From contig JALQPE010000901.1 in assembly GCA_030407315.1 (NCBI GenBank), forward strand, positions 1 through 64,000: a DNA stretch of 64,000 nucleotides, in the 5' to 3' direction. Below, one piece after another: positions 22,101-32,600 of the stretch. Source of the DNA: Asparagopsis taxiformis. Its lineage: Eukaryota > Rhodophyta > Florideophyceae > Bonnemaisoniales > Bonnemaisoniaceae. The first letter of the stretch is position 1. The number at the start of each line of letters is the position of its first letter. The notes under the pieces were generated by a model, which had not been told where the DNA came from, ran no database searches, and saw only the letters and a program-made list of their open reading frames with translations. The position numbers and the translations under genes are program-made.

Positions 22101-23635
22101 ACGAGGAACCGGATTTCCTCGACGAACAGCGCGCTGCTGAAGACGATTCGGCACGCGTGCCACCAGCTGACGTTCAGCTTCCCATTACGAGGGACGAGCT
22201 TATCGAAGCTCAACGCGAGGACGCGTTCTGTCAAACGATACTGACACGACAGTCCGAGACGCAGGACGCTGCATTCTTCGAAGGCCACGATGGCTTACTC
22301 CGACGCCGGAACCCTCACGATGAGGAACGTACACAAATCGTTGTGCCGGCTTCGTTACGGCCGCGGCTGCTGGAGTTAACGCACCACCACGTCCTCGCTG
22401 GACATCCCGGGCAAACGCGTATGTACTATACCCTACGGAGGACGTACTACTGGCCCGCGATGGCCGCCGACATCCACGCAACGGTACGAAACTGCGTTGG
22501 ATGTGCGAAGAACCGCGTGAAGCTTCGCAAACGGACGAACCCGTTACGTTTATTTCCGGCTACGGAGCCGCTGCGAGACCTATGTATCGACATACTAGGT
22601 CCGCTTACGAAGACCACGCGTGGTAACCGATTTATCCTCGTGATAACGGACCGCTTCACGAAGCTGACTAGAGTCGTACCTCTACGAAATATCGATTCCG
22701 CCAACGTGGCGAGCGCGTTCGTCAACGCGTGGGTCTTCTCGTATGGACCCCCACGGACGCTCATAAGCGATAACGGAAAGCAGTTCGCTGCTAAGTTTTT
22801 CCAGCGCGTCTGCAACGAAATCGGCGTGACGAACGTCTTTACGTCGACGTACCACCCCCAAACGAACGGGCAGGTGGAGCGCTACAACAGGACGATCCTG
22901 GCGATGCTGCGCAATTACGTGAACGAAAACCAGAACGACTGGGATCGATACGCATCGGCGTTAACGTTTGCGTACAACACGCATGTGCATTCGAGCACGG
23001 GCACGACGCCCTTCGATTTGATTCTCACGAATCCACCGCCACCGTTGGCGCTACACACGTCGGTAACGAACCGCGAACTACCCGACGGGGGAGGGCGAGC
23101 CACTTACGTTCGTGAGCTCGCCACAACGATGGACAACGCGTATCGAACGCTGAAGGCCGCGCAGGCACGTTATAAACGAAATTTCGACAAACGAGTCCGT
23201 GTCTCGAATCGAAACATCCGCGCGGGAGAATACGTATTCATCGACCCGACGGACGGGACCACGAAGGGCACGAAGCTCGGCAACCACGCGTTGGGACCGT
23301 TCCGCGTACTACGTAACGACGTACGAACGTTCGTCATCCAACGAGGAGACGTAGTTGAACGTGTCAACTCGGACCGCGTTGCGTACGCGCCAACGCCGGC
23401 GAACGCGCCCCCGCCGGAGCCATACGATGCCACCGAGGCAGACCTCGACAAGAACCGCGACGGTCCAGCGTATGTAGTAGACGACCTACTCAACCACCGC
23501 GTGAACGAGGACGGAACGTTAGACTTCCTCGTGAAGTGGGTCGGGTATCGTAACCCTACGTGGGAGCCCCGCCGGAACGTATCTGAAGAGAGCGTCTCTC
23601 GATACTTCGCACGCGTGCGACGAGCAACAACGTGA
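19046..23635 (+). CDS. pol: Pol polyprotein: protease, reverse transcriptase, RNase H, integrase, chromodomain
   Basis: The frame is reached from gag by -1 frameshifting. Domains in order: aspartic protease (ITIAMDTCSGYNLIRTSL, with DTCSG in place of the usual DTGA); reverse transcriptase (FCVDYRRLNAKTIADSYPLP; TTLDCNAGYWQVPV; catalytic YLDDVIVFS); RNase H (FMIDTDASAYQLGATL); integrase with an HHCC zinc finger (HHVLAGHPGQ ... CVGCAKNR) and the D-D-E core (LCIDILGPL, LISDNGKQFA, HPQTNGQVERYNRT); and a C-terminal chromodomain (VVDDLLNHRV, FLVKWVGYRNPTWEPRRNV). Chromodomains direct chromovirus integration to marked chromatin. All catalytic motifs appear intact. Confidence 0.95.
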   Translation: MGSRRQRVERPRAGKRPGDVGHEPPTSPEPLRKRGTTDVDDWSSAGSPMNESYVKLTAAKANSSHTTPDVGEETKSDGTNEPHTKRKPRRRARRATRKHDASEREKAKHAAYTKRVDAKEAIRAHTMKRRTASEDVDRAPVRTEPLVLDGHTCLLASKHYIVSGTIGLDLNVMRAITIAMDTCSGYNLIRTSLLPYDWVDRCLRDEELPKLGDANGRRLPIEGAILLRVRLGNSLFRVKFFVANTLAVPVIMGTSFMSKHVDAIRCRAQTIDLHRGDTIPIIAEGDTTTPYEEGEETNPNVEPPKRRERNAASNRPSRTFSVRLTKYTRVPAMSQRTVNVTTDATGLVFLEPKASVQFRHGLRIANGVVDVGPRETFSIIVSNFTKKDRELPKGATIAYAVRSPLGIVPLKREGGEALAKVLNLPLVDATTRTNTNGLGDETPDPLVNEKGNDPATDWQSTIDLSHLDDEDLRKRINEMLATHSSMWTSGRLGEINATEHRIELEPGTRPIRSMPYRQGPALRTIAEEQITKMLNEGVIEPASSEWASPIVLVPKKDGSLRFCVDYRRLNAKTIADSYPLPRMEDCLDSLGDAAIFTTLDCNAGYWQVPVSAEDRDKTTFTSFMGTYRYVRMPFGLRNAPATFQRTLDIILSGVRWQSCLVYLDDVIVFSKDLESHLGHVDQVLSLLRAAGVTLKLTKCSFFQPRVDYLGHVITPGKLHVAARNKEAFRTATFPRDKTQCRSFLGAANVYRRFVKAYAEIARPLNTMLKKDASPDWTNPTDAQTNAFETLKTILVSPPVLHLPKAGRPFMIDTDASAYQLGATLLQQQNEDKPNEWVPIGYWSKTLNETERGYSATERECYSVVWAITSLRPYVEGQRFTVRTDHEALRWLMTLTDASGRLLRWRLRVAEFDFEVTYRPGRVHQVPDALSRVISTYDDGRPVDDDVPSYGDAVLVTTRSRRQPTRNGQGRTTSVRKKATNARGHDDPSNETRDERTSATTAGHDGLEFNRDATLDDVLDEEPDFLDEQRAAEDDSARVPPADVQLPITRDELIEAQREDAFCQTILTRQSETQDAAFFEGHDGLLRRRNPHDEERTQIVVPASLRPRLLELTHHHVLAGHPGQTRMYYTLRRTYYWPAMAADIHATVRNCVGCAKNRVKLRKRTNPLRLFPATEPLRDLCIDILGPLTKTTRGNRFILVITDRFTKLTRVVPLRNIDSANVASAFVNAWVFSYGPPRTLISDNGKQFAAKFFQRVCNEIGVTNVFTSTYHPQTNGQVERYNRTILAMLRNYVNENQNDWDRYASALTFAYNTHVHSSTGTTPFDLILTNPPPPLALHTSVTNRELPDGGGRATYVRELATTMDNAYRTLKAAQARYKRNFDKRVRVSNRNIRAGEYVFIDPTDGTTKGTKLGNHALGPFRVLRNDVRTFVIQRGDVVERVNSDRVAYAPTPANAPPPEPYDATEADLDKNRDGPAYVVDDLLNHRVNEDGTLDFLVKWVGYRNPTWEPRRNVSEESVSRYFARVRRATT
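19085..19091 (+). promoter_or_regulatory. Predicted -1 ribosomal frameshift site GGGAAAC
   Basis: The heptamer is positioned exactly as X XXY YYZ in the gag frame (G GGA AAC, with GGA at 19086), 15 bases before the gag stop and inside the gag-pol overlap. Slipping back one base puts the ribosome in the pol frame. GGGAAAC is a canonical slippery sequence. A stimulatory downstream structure was not modelled. Confidence 0.75.
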
Positions 23636-23638
23636 AAG

Positions 23639-26130
23639 GCCACGACGGCCCCCGAAAACGCACACGAGCGTCGGGTTAAGCGCACGCGTGCGCGACGTTG
23701 CACGATGCAACAAACGAAGGCGACGAGCCGCACGAACGAGAAGCGAAGGCACAACGAGTGGCCGGGACGTCCACCCTTGCGTTGGGGGGGGCGCGATGCG
23801 TGCTAGAGCCGTCGCTCTTTTCGTTTTCGACACCATACGTTGGTGGAGGCACGAGCGCCAACGAAAGATTGGACGACGAGTCCACGCGCGGACGATTCAC
23901 ACGATGTGAAGAGCCACGACTGGCTCGACAGTGTTGACCGCCCCACGGGCAAAGGTGACGACACCACGGGCCACGGACGGACAACACGTCAGATTTTTCG
24001 CGCGAAAAATTATACTTGGGCCAGCGGGCCATGGACGCACGGTACGAAAAATCGGGCCGATTACAGTGCGCTAATCCGGCCAAATCTCGGGACACGCGTG
24101 CCCCGAAAATTTCGTAATTTTGGCATGTCACGTGAGCCATCGTACGTCCCCGTGGACAGCCGCTGACAACGAGTCGCATCGACCAACGAGGTCAACGCCA
24201 AACAGCTCGCGAGCTAACGGCAACGTGACGCCGGAAGGCGGAGAAACGACGTAGGACGGACGCGTCCCCAGCGAAGATGGCAACGGCCTCATTACGAAAC
24301 TCCCCGCACGAAGCGGAACGAAGCTATACGTTAGCCGACGAATTAGACCAACGGGTCTCAGCGCACGAAACGCGCGAGTAAAGCGTGCGAACGACGAGCC
24401 AACGAGGCCGCGACGACGGGCGGCGAACCGTATCGCCACCGTGAGGCACGACGCCGAACGCGGTAGCCACGTACGGCAACCACGGAACGACACAACGGTG
24501 TCCTGCCACGCGGGCATAACGAACGACGCGCGGAAGCGAAAAGCCCGCCGGCCAGTCGAACGCACGTAACGAAACACGAATACGCAACGGCGTCCAAGCG
24601 GTAGCCAACGTAAACGGCACAGCTGAAGGCAACGTCTGCCGACGAACTTGGCTCACGAGGCAGCCTCAAACGCCCGCGGGCATGCGAAACGACCCCGTCA
24701 ATCGCGTCCCCGTCGGGTTCGCAAGGCGAATAAACGAAATTACGCAACGGCGTAGAGGGCGAGCATTACGTATGCCCAGGTGCACGTCACACCACATAAC
24801 GAATGAGCTAACGAAACGCTCCTCGGACGCCGCAGCGAACGTCGCTACCACGCGAAGTGGACTATCGCAACGATTGCGCCACCGGCTAACGTGAAGCCGC
24901 GGCAAACGCGAAGCGCGACGGCGCTAATAACGTTAACGGCTATACGAAAAGCCAAGCCCGCCGGCAAAAACGTTGTCTAGGGAACCACGACGCACTGCCG
25001 CGTACACGCAACGGCGTGAAACGTCAAGCCAACTCACGCGCGAGTCGGCCTGACGCTTAGCGAATTTTTCGTCCGGCTCACCGGAGCGAATTAAATTGGC
25101 ACCGACGTGCTACGTGCCAGAGAGCTCGAATGCTCAACGGAATTCGACACCCGACGGGGTTATCCGCACGAGGGACGACGGCGGAAACGAACTCCGAGAT
25201 AGTTACAAAATGATATCGCCACTGGCCAACGTGAAGCCACGGCAACGCGAAGCGCGACGGCGCTAATGACGTCAACGGCTATACGAAAAGCCAAGCCCGC
25301 CGGCCACCACGTTGTCAACGAAACCGCAACGTACTGCGACGAATTACTGCGTACACGCCACGGCGTAGAACGTCAAACCGACTCACGTGCGCGTCGGTCT
25401 GATGTTCGACGAATTTTCCGCCAAGCTCATCGGAGCAAAATTAAAATTGGCACCGATGTGCTACGCGCTAAGGAGCTCGAATGCTCAACGAAATTCGACA
25501 CCCGACGGGGTTATCCGAACGAGAAACGACGGTGGAAACGATTTTCGAGTTAGTTACTAAATGATGCGCACGCCAACGGGCTCTATGATCGAGGTTAACG
25601 TACCACTCGCAGTGAAGAGCCGCCGCTACGCGCCGCCGCTTTGCCGAATAATTGCGTGTGCTACGAACTTGCCAACGGGCACGCATCGCCGCGAACTCGA
25701 AGCACGGGCTACGTAAGCCGTACGACACCCGACGGGGTAGACGCCACAACAAAAAAATTGTGGGGAGGGGCTTAACGCTAACCCCTCCCCCGCTGCAGAC
25801 GACCTGCCAACACGTATTACGAAGCTCAACGGAGCCATGCGATTACGCAAAGAAACAAACGAAGGTTTACGAAGCAGCTCGATGCTAAAAGCCTACGAGG
25901 CCTACGACTAACCACGGAACGACGCCAACGGGCGGGCCGCGATGATTACGAAGAGTCGGAGCGCGCGCGCACTCCGGCGCCGTGGCGAACCGATCAGCCA
26001 ACCGGGCCGCGTACGTTTAAACGAGATTTTTCGGGACAACTGCCACGTCCGCAGTTGTACCCGAAAAGGCGCCACGGCCCCGTGTCTCAGGCGCGTCCTG
26101 ACGGGCCTCGCGTGGCCGGGACGTCCACGT
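23639..26130 (+). other. Long repetitive 3' region of the chromovirus
   Basis: About 2.5 kb lie between pol and the polypurine tract without a supported gene. They include an imperfect tandem repeat of ~360 bases: the motif GACACCCGACGGGGTTATCC recurs at about 25148 and 25498, a shorter version at ~25725, and TATACGAAAAGCCAAGCCCG at about 24940 and 25281. GGCCGGGACGTCCAC occurs twice, at ~23760 next to a G8 run and at ~26114 next to the polypurine tract, which hints at an internal duplication of the 3' end. Many open frames on the minus strand look like compositional shadows. Confidence 0.7.
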
Positions 26131-26142
26131 GTGGGGGTGGGG
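26131..26142 (+). other. Polypurine tract
   Basis: GTGGGGGTGGGG lies immediately upstream of the 3' LTR, in the position of the plus-strand primer. Confidence 0.75.
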
Positions 26143-26145
26143 CTG

Positions 26146-26808
26146 TGTAGTATACGTGGCAATTCCGAAATTGCAAATATTTACGTTTTCCGCGGAATTC
26201 GAATTTCGCCGGATACGACCGGCGACAGCAATGAACGAACATTGCTGGCGCATGCGCGCGCGCAACCGGCACACGTGTGCAACGAACGTATTGGCAACGG
26301 CCAACGGACCAACGGGTCCCTACGTGTGACCCACAAGGTCCCTTCCCATTCGGGGACGTTACGAGCAGTGTTTACACTGTAAAGCGATGCCATCGTGGCC
26401 ATATAGGTATTGGCATCGTGCCGGGAGGGAAAGGGGACAAGACAACGATCGAGCAACGGCTCTAGTCTACGACTGACTTCTACGTTTTACGTTTACGTTC
26501 TGCCTAACGAGGCTTCGTCTCCGTCGAGCTGCGTACTCCCTACCCATCGCCGCACGTAAGGCTGATTGCGTGTAGTGCCTCCGGGCTTGGTTGAGAGCGC
26601 CTCCGGTGACGTACCACCTCGTTTGCTAACGTAATCCTCGCGTGGATTGTTGCGTCGTGACGCTCGTGTCTACTCGCTAACCACTCTACCTTCTACCGTT
26701 CTAACAATACAGTCAAACACCAGCGGGTGGACTGCTCGTTTCGTTTCGTAAGGACAGCGTGTCCACTGGCTCGTACCAGCTACTTCTAGAACTAACGTGG
26801 TTCCACAC
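26146..26808 (+). repeat. 3' LTR
   Basis: It starts TGTAGTATACGTGGC like the 5' copy and ends TTCCACAC. The few substitutions (for example at 26219 and 26236 relative to the 5' LTR) imply recent insertion. The final ~30 bases are more divergent than the rest. The 350 bases that follow (26809-27164) contain no recognised gene. Confidence 0.9.
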
Positions 26809-27164
26809 TCGTCTTGGCTTCAATGCGGATTCAGACACTACCCACCCACCCTCTCCTCCACCTGCCACCTGCAGTCCGGAGCAAAAATGATAAAGCACAC
26901 CTATCCGTAGTTATCCTGTTCCTGGGTATTCCATTCTAGAGCTCCTGTGGCCATCAATTTCTAGTAAAGACGGATACCCTCGCCCCTTCCTACTTCGACT
27001 ATTCCACTACCTGTCTCTGCGCTTTTCTTCGACTTGACACTATCGTCTGACTGGTTTCCTGATGTCTCGCATCTATCTACTTCCATCTATTACAAAATTC
27101 AACTCAACAGAAATTTTATTTCTTCATTCTTCGTCTACTACACCGAAACTGGTTTCATCCGATA

Positions 27165-28691
27165 CTACTCCCCTTCATTCTCGATTTCATCATCGACGAA
27201 TACCTTCACATATTCTGCATCTCCTCCGTCCTCTTCCATAGACCTGAACCTCTCCTCCAGCACTGATTCCCCCCCATCGTCTACATTCAGTTCTTCATAT
27301 CTATCACGTGATATAGTCAAAACCTCCTCATTCATGAACCGACTACTCACCCGCTCCCCGGGAAGAAGCAGTTTCACTGCTTCATTGATTTCCCGGATTT
27401 GCGCTCCTTCCACCTCTGTTCCACTTTGAAATTTCAAAATCGTTCGGAACCCGTATGCAAGTATGTAGATGAATTGCAAGGAGTATTCTGAACGTCGCAG
27501 GAACATGTTCTTATCAGAACATTGCGTGTAGGCGACTGCAAAGTTCAGTGCAACCTCTACTAAATTGATCCTCCTAGTCAAAAACCTCTTGTCCGGTTCT
27601 CCAATTATTTGAACTTCGTACTCGACTTTGAATAGCATTTCTTTTCGCACTGCAATGAAGTCGCGAAGAATCTTCATATTCTTGTCATCCATTGCTGCAC
27701 GCTCCGCTGCATTCATTTTCCTCTGCGCCGAGTACAGACTTGGAACTGACTCAATGTCCAGCCCACCGTCGTGCAAATGATGCTCCATTCGGACTGAACC
27801 TTGAAACCCACTGTATAGAACGAATCCAAGATCTCGGATGAACCGGTTTCGCACATGATCTCTGGACTTGTTCATAAACCCGGTCACTGCCGTGAGTGCC
27901 GATTTCGTCACAGTGATGCCTACCTCCTTTCTGTGCAACGGCCCATTGTCACCAACCTTTCTTCGCTTCTGCTTTCGAGCGGCCCCATCACTTCCCTCGG
28001 ACGTCCCATGCATTCCATCCATGCGAGCAGAGTCCGTTCCGCGAATTGTCTCCTCAATGGTCCCGGTAGTCACATACCCCCGCGCCCTCCACCGTTCGAA
28101 ACCTTCCGACGTTCCATTGGAGCTGGAACGGTCTCCTCCCTCTCTGAAAGAATTGTTTTGACACGTATTCTTGATTAAAGAGGTCACAACTTGGCAGCGC
28201 AATTCAATGTGGTTCCGGCCGGCAAGCGTCCTATTGAACACATCCTTTCGCTCATTGCTCTGCCTGGCGAACATCAGCGTATTGATTAGCTGGCATCCGT
28301 TGAAATGCCTATCCCTCTTATCCACCATTGCCTTCGTGTACGTTGGAACAACAGCACACAGCACAGCACACACCATTTCGAACGTGAACGATTTCTCCGC
28401 ATCCTGCGCAATGCGGAGACGTTCCCTGTCCTTCTCAGAGGCGATCTTCTTCGGATGTCCTTGTCCCTGGCTCAGAAGCCCATCGACGATGCCCTTGACC
28501 TCCTGCATATCGGTGTTTAGCATGGAGACAGTCTTGGCGACATTTCCGAGAGTCTCGCGTAATTGAATGGTGCTCTTCTCGACGGCATCCATTTTATCAC
28601 TCAGGGCTTTCAACTCTGCAGTGATGTTCGAAAAGCCCTCACGCGTTATTTCGGAAAATGCGGCGATGCTTACGGAGGTTTCGGGATTCAT
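27165..28691 (-). CDS. Unrecognised protein with N-terminal coiled coil
   Basis: The 508-residue frame starts with ATG at 28691 (MNPETSVSIAAFSEITREGF). Residues ~10-75 are strongly coiled-coil (ITAELKALSDKMDAVEKS, then LRETLGNVAKTVSMLNTDM). The middle is polar with a basic patch (ARKQKRRKVGD) that could be a nuclear localisation signal. The C-terminal half is mixed alpha/beta (FIRDLGFVLYSGF; RINLVEVALNFAVAYTQC) with an acidic tail (VFVDDEIENEGE). I recognise no family. It lies between the chromovirus and the methyltransferase-SET gene and is transcribed in the same direction as the latter. Confidence 0.6.
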   Translation of the reverse strand: MNPETSVSIAAFSEITREGFSNITAELKALSDKMDAVEKSTIQLRETLGNVAKTVSMLNTDMQEVKGIVDGLLSQGQGHPKKIASEKDRERLRIAQDAEKSFTFEMVCAVLCAVVPTYTKAMVDKRDRHFNGCQLINTLMFARQSNERKDVFNRTLAGRNHIELRCQVVTSLIKNTCQNNSFREGGDRSSSNGTSEGFERWRARGYVTTGTIEETIRGTDSARMDGMHGTSEGSDGAARKQKRRKVGDNGPLHRKEVGITVTKSALTAVTGFMNKSRDHVRNRFIRDLGFVLYSGFQGSVRMEHHLHDGGLDIESVPSLYSAQRKMNAAERAAMDDKNMKILRDFIAVRKEMLFKVEYEVQIIGEPDKRFLTRRINLVEVALNFAVAYTQCSDKNMFLRRSEYSLQFIYILAYGFRTILKFQSGTEVEGAQIREINEAVKLLLPGERVSSRFMNEEVLTISRDRYEELNVDDGGESVLEERFRSMEEDGGDAEYVKVFVDDEIENEGE

Positions 28692-29195
28692 CTTGACCTT
28701 GCAATTGGAGTTTGCTAAAAGGAGAATTGCTTTGAAGGAAGGATGTCACGCTTAGTACAGCAGTGCTGTAGCAAATATCATTTCAGTGGATGCATCCATC
28801 CTGGTCTACTCTACATAATAATAATGCTTCTCAGTGCTCCGTAACGGTTATTTTTCATAATTTAGTGGTGGATGGTGCGTATTCTTTCCTTTGCCACCAC
28901 CCACGTCCTGTGCATACTACACCTCGCTACCAGACTGACGTCTCCTACTAGAAACTTTCAATGCAAAGATAGATAGGTATAATTTGAAATGCTAAACTCA
29001 ACATATTATAGCTACTCTGTACATTCTCTCCTTACGGTGAGACAAACCAGATATGTTCTGTTCTCCCAATCTTCCTTTCTACAACTTCCTATTCAGCATC
29101 TAGCTTCCCCGCACCCAACTATCTGTAAAGCACCATCACAATTAATATAGTCGTATACCACACACCATTCCAATATTTACCTTCACACCAACACT
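28692..29195. other. Intergenic stretch upstream of the coiled-coil gene
   Basis: Upstream of the ATG at 28691 and A/T-rich; no gene seen. It probably contains that gene's promoter. Confidence 0.35.
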
Positions 29196-29225
29196 ATGCT
29201 CCATATTTCCTCTAAGTCCACTCCA

Positions 29226-29580
29226 CCAGACAGTGTTGTCAAACAATGCACGGTACTACCCGCAGACAATACAATTTGCTATCTACACTACTGTCTACAG
29301 ATTTCCCCAGACAGTGCAGTAATACAGTACAATGTATTGTCTCAGACAGTAAAATGTACTGTCTGCACATACTGTCTGGCGGCAACACTTCCGGACAGTA
29401 AAATTTACTGTTCTGGACAGTAAATTTTACTGTTTTTGGTACTGTCCAGATTTCGTGCCAGTTTACTGCTGCAGCAGTATTCTGAAATTTCCAGACAGTA
29501 AATTTTACTGTCTCCGCGCACTGTCTTGGCCAGACAGTAATTTTTACTGTCTCAGACAGTAAATTTACTGTCTGTTTTCA
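29226..29580. repeat. Second palindrome cluster (ACAGTAAATTTTACTGT family)
   Basis: At least five palindromes with arms GACAGTAAA/TTTACTGTC occur at about 29343-29365, 29392-29434 (two, merged), 29491-29514, 29531-29553 and 29553-29574, plus half-copies from 29229 onward. They stop 22 bases before the end of the methyltransferase-SET gene. The sequence is unrelated to the 37-base palindromes at 0-10 kb, but the arrangement is the same: clustered inverted repeats at the edge of a chromatin-modifier gene. Confidence 0.85.
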
Positions 29581-29601
29581 TTCTCAACACCGTAGTGGAC
29601 C

Positions 29602-32600
29602 CTAATTCCATGCTCTAAACGCTGTCCCATAATGAACGTAGAGCTCCTGCCCCGGACGGATATCGCGGATTGCACGTACTACAATGATCTTCGGATTTTC
29701 TAGGTCCTTCGCCTTGAGCTTCTTCCCCGTCGAACCGCTGCTGTAGTTCTCGACAAACTCGACGTTGGCCATCCGCCTGGTGTCTTCCGCCGGAGTGTCC
29801 TCACCTCGCAAATACCGCGGGTCGTTGATGAACTGCGCCGAACAGAACGGAGCCGGAACAATCCAAATTGGATGCTCGATGTTTTCGTCGTCCTCCGCTG
29901 TTGCATACAGCTTGATGGCATACATCAAGAATGTTTCCTTCGTTATCGCCATGTGACCCTCTCCGTACGCGAACCTCATCGACTCCTTGCTCATATCAGA
30001 GTACACAACAGTTCCGTAGTATGCACATACTTCGTCGCCAACATTAAATGTCTGTTCAGCGAAGAGCCCTCTTCCTGCATTTGGATGCTTAATCAGCGAT
30101 GGTCGAACGCTCAATTTTTTGGCAACACAATCGTGTGCCCGCATCACGCGAGGGTTTTCAGTTTGCAACCAGCGGCGCAGGGAAGGTGGCCAATAATGTA
30201 CCGGTTTTTCCATGTGCTCGTGCGACGCAATCGACTCTGGGCACAGCTGCCAGAGGTACTGCCGAATATATTTCGGGAACCTCTGGTACAGAGGAAGGCC
30301 AGGTGGGGGTTCGATGATCCTCCGTTCCCTCTGTGTACGCATCGTGACAGAGGGGGACGCCAAGAACTTCTCAGCACTCTGTTTCGCTTCTGTCGTGACC
30401 CTCATGTCAGTGTTGTTTGAAAGAATTACACGTGACATGACTGCACACAGCTTTGGAAGCGATCGTGCCTCACACAATTTGTCCATGTCACTGCCGACGA
30501 AAACACGGTGCTCAGGCAAGCTCATAGCTGCTTTTCCCGTTGCGAAAGTGCCAGAGAATGGATCGACAACAATATCACCAGGCTGTGAATGCTGGCTGAT
30601 CAACTCCATCATGAGAGCGACGCTCTTCTGCTCTGCACGAACTCTGACCGTAGCACCGGTTGTGCTCCTTGTTCGCCACACCATCTCATTCGAATCGATG
30701 GCGGGCATATTGATGGTGACGTTGCACCACGCCGGGTACGTGCCGTCCATGTATCCGTGGTTCCTATAGGCCACCATCTCGCTTCCAGTCTTGAACGGAA
30801 CACCTCGCTTCCAGAAGTGGATAGCGACCTCTGCCATGTTCATGCGTTGGTACCTCTTCCGCCCCGGCATTTGATAGAGGTGCCCAGGTAGTCGGACAAA
30901 CAACAGAGGTACCTTGTCAACGAAGAAAACTGAATTCCGAACGACGTCCTCCTCCTCCTCGTCCTCGTCATCCTCCTCATCCGCACTTTCTTCGCCACTG
31001 TGCTGCGATGCTTCGGAGTCCGAATTCATGGACGTAACCTCTTCTTCATCCGACCCGTCATCACTGGCAGCAGCATCGGTTGGGCCTTCTGACTGCGGTC
31101 CTTTGTACGTTTCCAAGTAATGGAACCATTCGTAGAACTGCAAAACGGAGCAGAACACGATGCCGTGGCCACCGGGGCGCAACAGCTCGTCAAACACTTC
31201 GATGCTAGCCTGCATATCTTCTGCAGTTAGCCTGTCGTACGAAGAGTTGGAATCGTTCCTCTTACGACGAACATTGTAGGGCGGATCAGTCAGAATGAGC
31301 TGAACGTTGCCCGTGATGGGCACGTGTTCTCGGCTCTCGTCGGCACTGACCAAATCTTCGAAAGGGACGTCGTACACCCGGCAATACTGACTCATTTTCG
31401 AAAGAAATTCCTTTGCGAGAGCCTGCCCTTCACTTTCCTGCTCTTCTGTCGCATGGGGTGATGGTGACGGGGGAGACGGCCCTTGGGTAGTAAGACTGGT
31501 CCTCCCAGGTCCAAGTTGAAGCCTGGTTGTGTGTCTTGTCGACGGAACCAAACCTCTCCCTCCTGTGTTGCGACGAGTGGGAGTGTCATCAACCGGCTTG
31601 GGGACCTTTTCTGCGTCCGCGGCTTGTGGTGCCGGGCGGAGGACAGCCATAACGTCTTCGTCGAGGGTGTCAAAGTACGCTGGCAGCTTGTCCGGATTTC
31701 CGCTTGACAAGTATATTTCCAGCGCCCCCCAGCGGTCGGACTCCGGCCAGGTGTACAGGTCCGGGTTGACGATAAGAAACTGCAACCGGTCGAAGAACTT
31801 CCTCACAAGGTCCCTAAATGCACTGTGCTGCGCACTGGTTCTTGTCTCTACTTTTCCACCATATCCATCAGGATGAGATAGGGGAGCTTTGTCGTGGTAG
31901 AGATCTAGCTTCTGCTCCATCGGTGCGAATAGACCTTCATCGAGCACGTCAAACCAATGCTCACTGCTGTCGAAAATGATGTACGGCGCCATCAACTCTT
32001 CGAAGCTGGAAAACTTTGCGGCGAAGGCCACATCGGTCCAAGCATGGTATAAAACTTGAACCACGTAACAAGCTCGATTAGTGCTTTTCCGATGGGCTGG
32101 GACGCGTGCGGCTTCGTTCCCCTCTTCGGCCGCGTCGCCTATTCGGCGACGCGGCAGGTTCTTGTTGTGATTTCGGATGATAGACAACGCTTGGAAATAC
32201 ATCAATACCTCGAACGTTTCCGGTGGAGCAAGAACGAAGGCGCTTGGTTCCCCGCGCTGTGGCGCCTGTAGTGGCGAAGGAAGCATGTTACATCCAATAA
32301 GGAAGGTCTGCGGCACGATCCCAGAAAGGATGCAGTGCTCAACCCATTGCCCGATACGCTCATCCTGTCTTGAAAACTCGGCAATCGGTAATGCCAGACG
32401 AACAATCTGCTTGGCTCGCTCAACGTTCATCTCTGCCATGACGATTTCGGCAACATCCGCCTCGACTCCAGCATTCTTCGAACGACCGCTGAAGGCCATG
32501 CTGAGTCGACCTTGCAGCGCCAGAAATTGTTCTTCTGTGCCCTGCGCAACCCAAGCGCCAAGGTCCGCGTATGTGAAACCTCCCGGCTTGTCCGTCAAGT

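Larger units (their letters stand above)
15941..26808 (+). mobile_element. Full-length Ty3/gypsy chromovirus LTR retrotransposon
   Basis: The element is ~10.9 kb: 5' LTR 15941-16605, primer binding site 16606-16623, gag 16704-19106, pol 19046-23635, a long 3' untranslated region, polypurine tract 26131-26142 and 3' LTR 26146-26808. Gag and pol are open and the LTRs nearly identical, so insertion is recent and the copy may be competent. Domain order protease-RT-RNase H-integrase-chromodomain defines a chromovirus. No clear target-site duplication is visible: GCTAT before, TCGTC after. The element is conspicuously rich in ACG and CGT triplets compared with its neighbours, consistent with a separate mutational or selective history. 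Confidence 0.95.

Noticed and set aside
24128..24747. Overlapping minus-strand open frames in the chromovirus 3' region
   Set aside because: They arise from the CGT-rich composition, which lacks stop codons; there are no motifs and the frames overlap each other.
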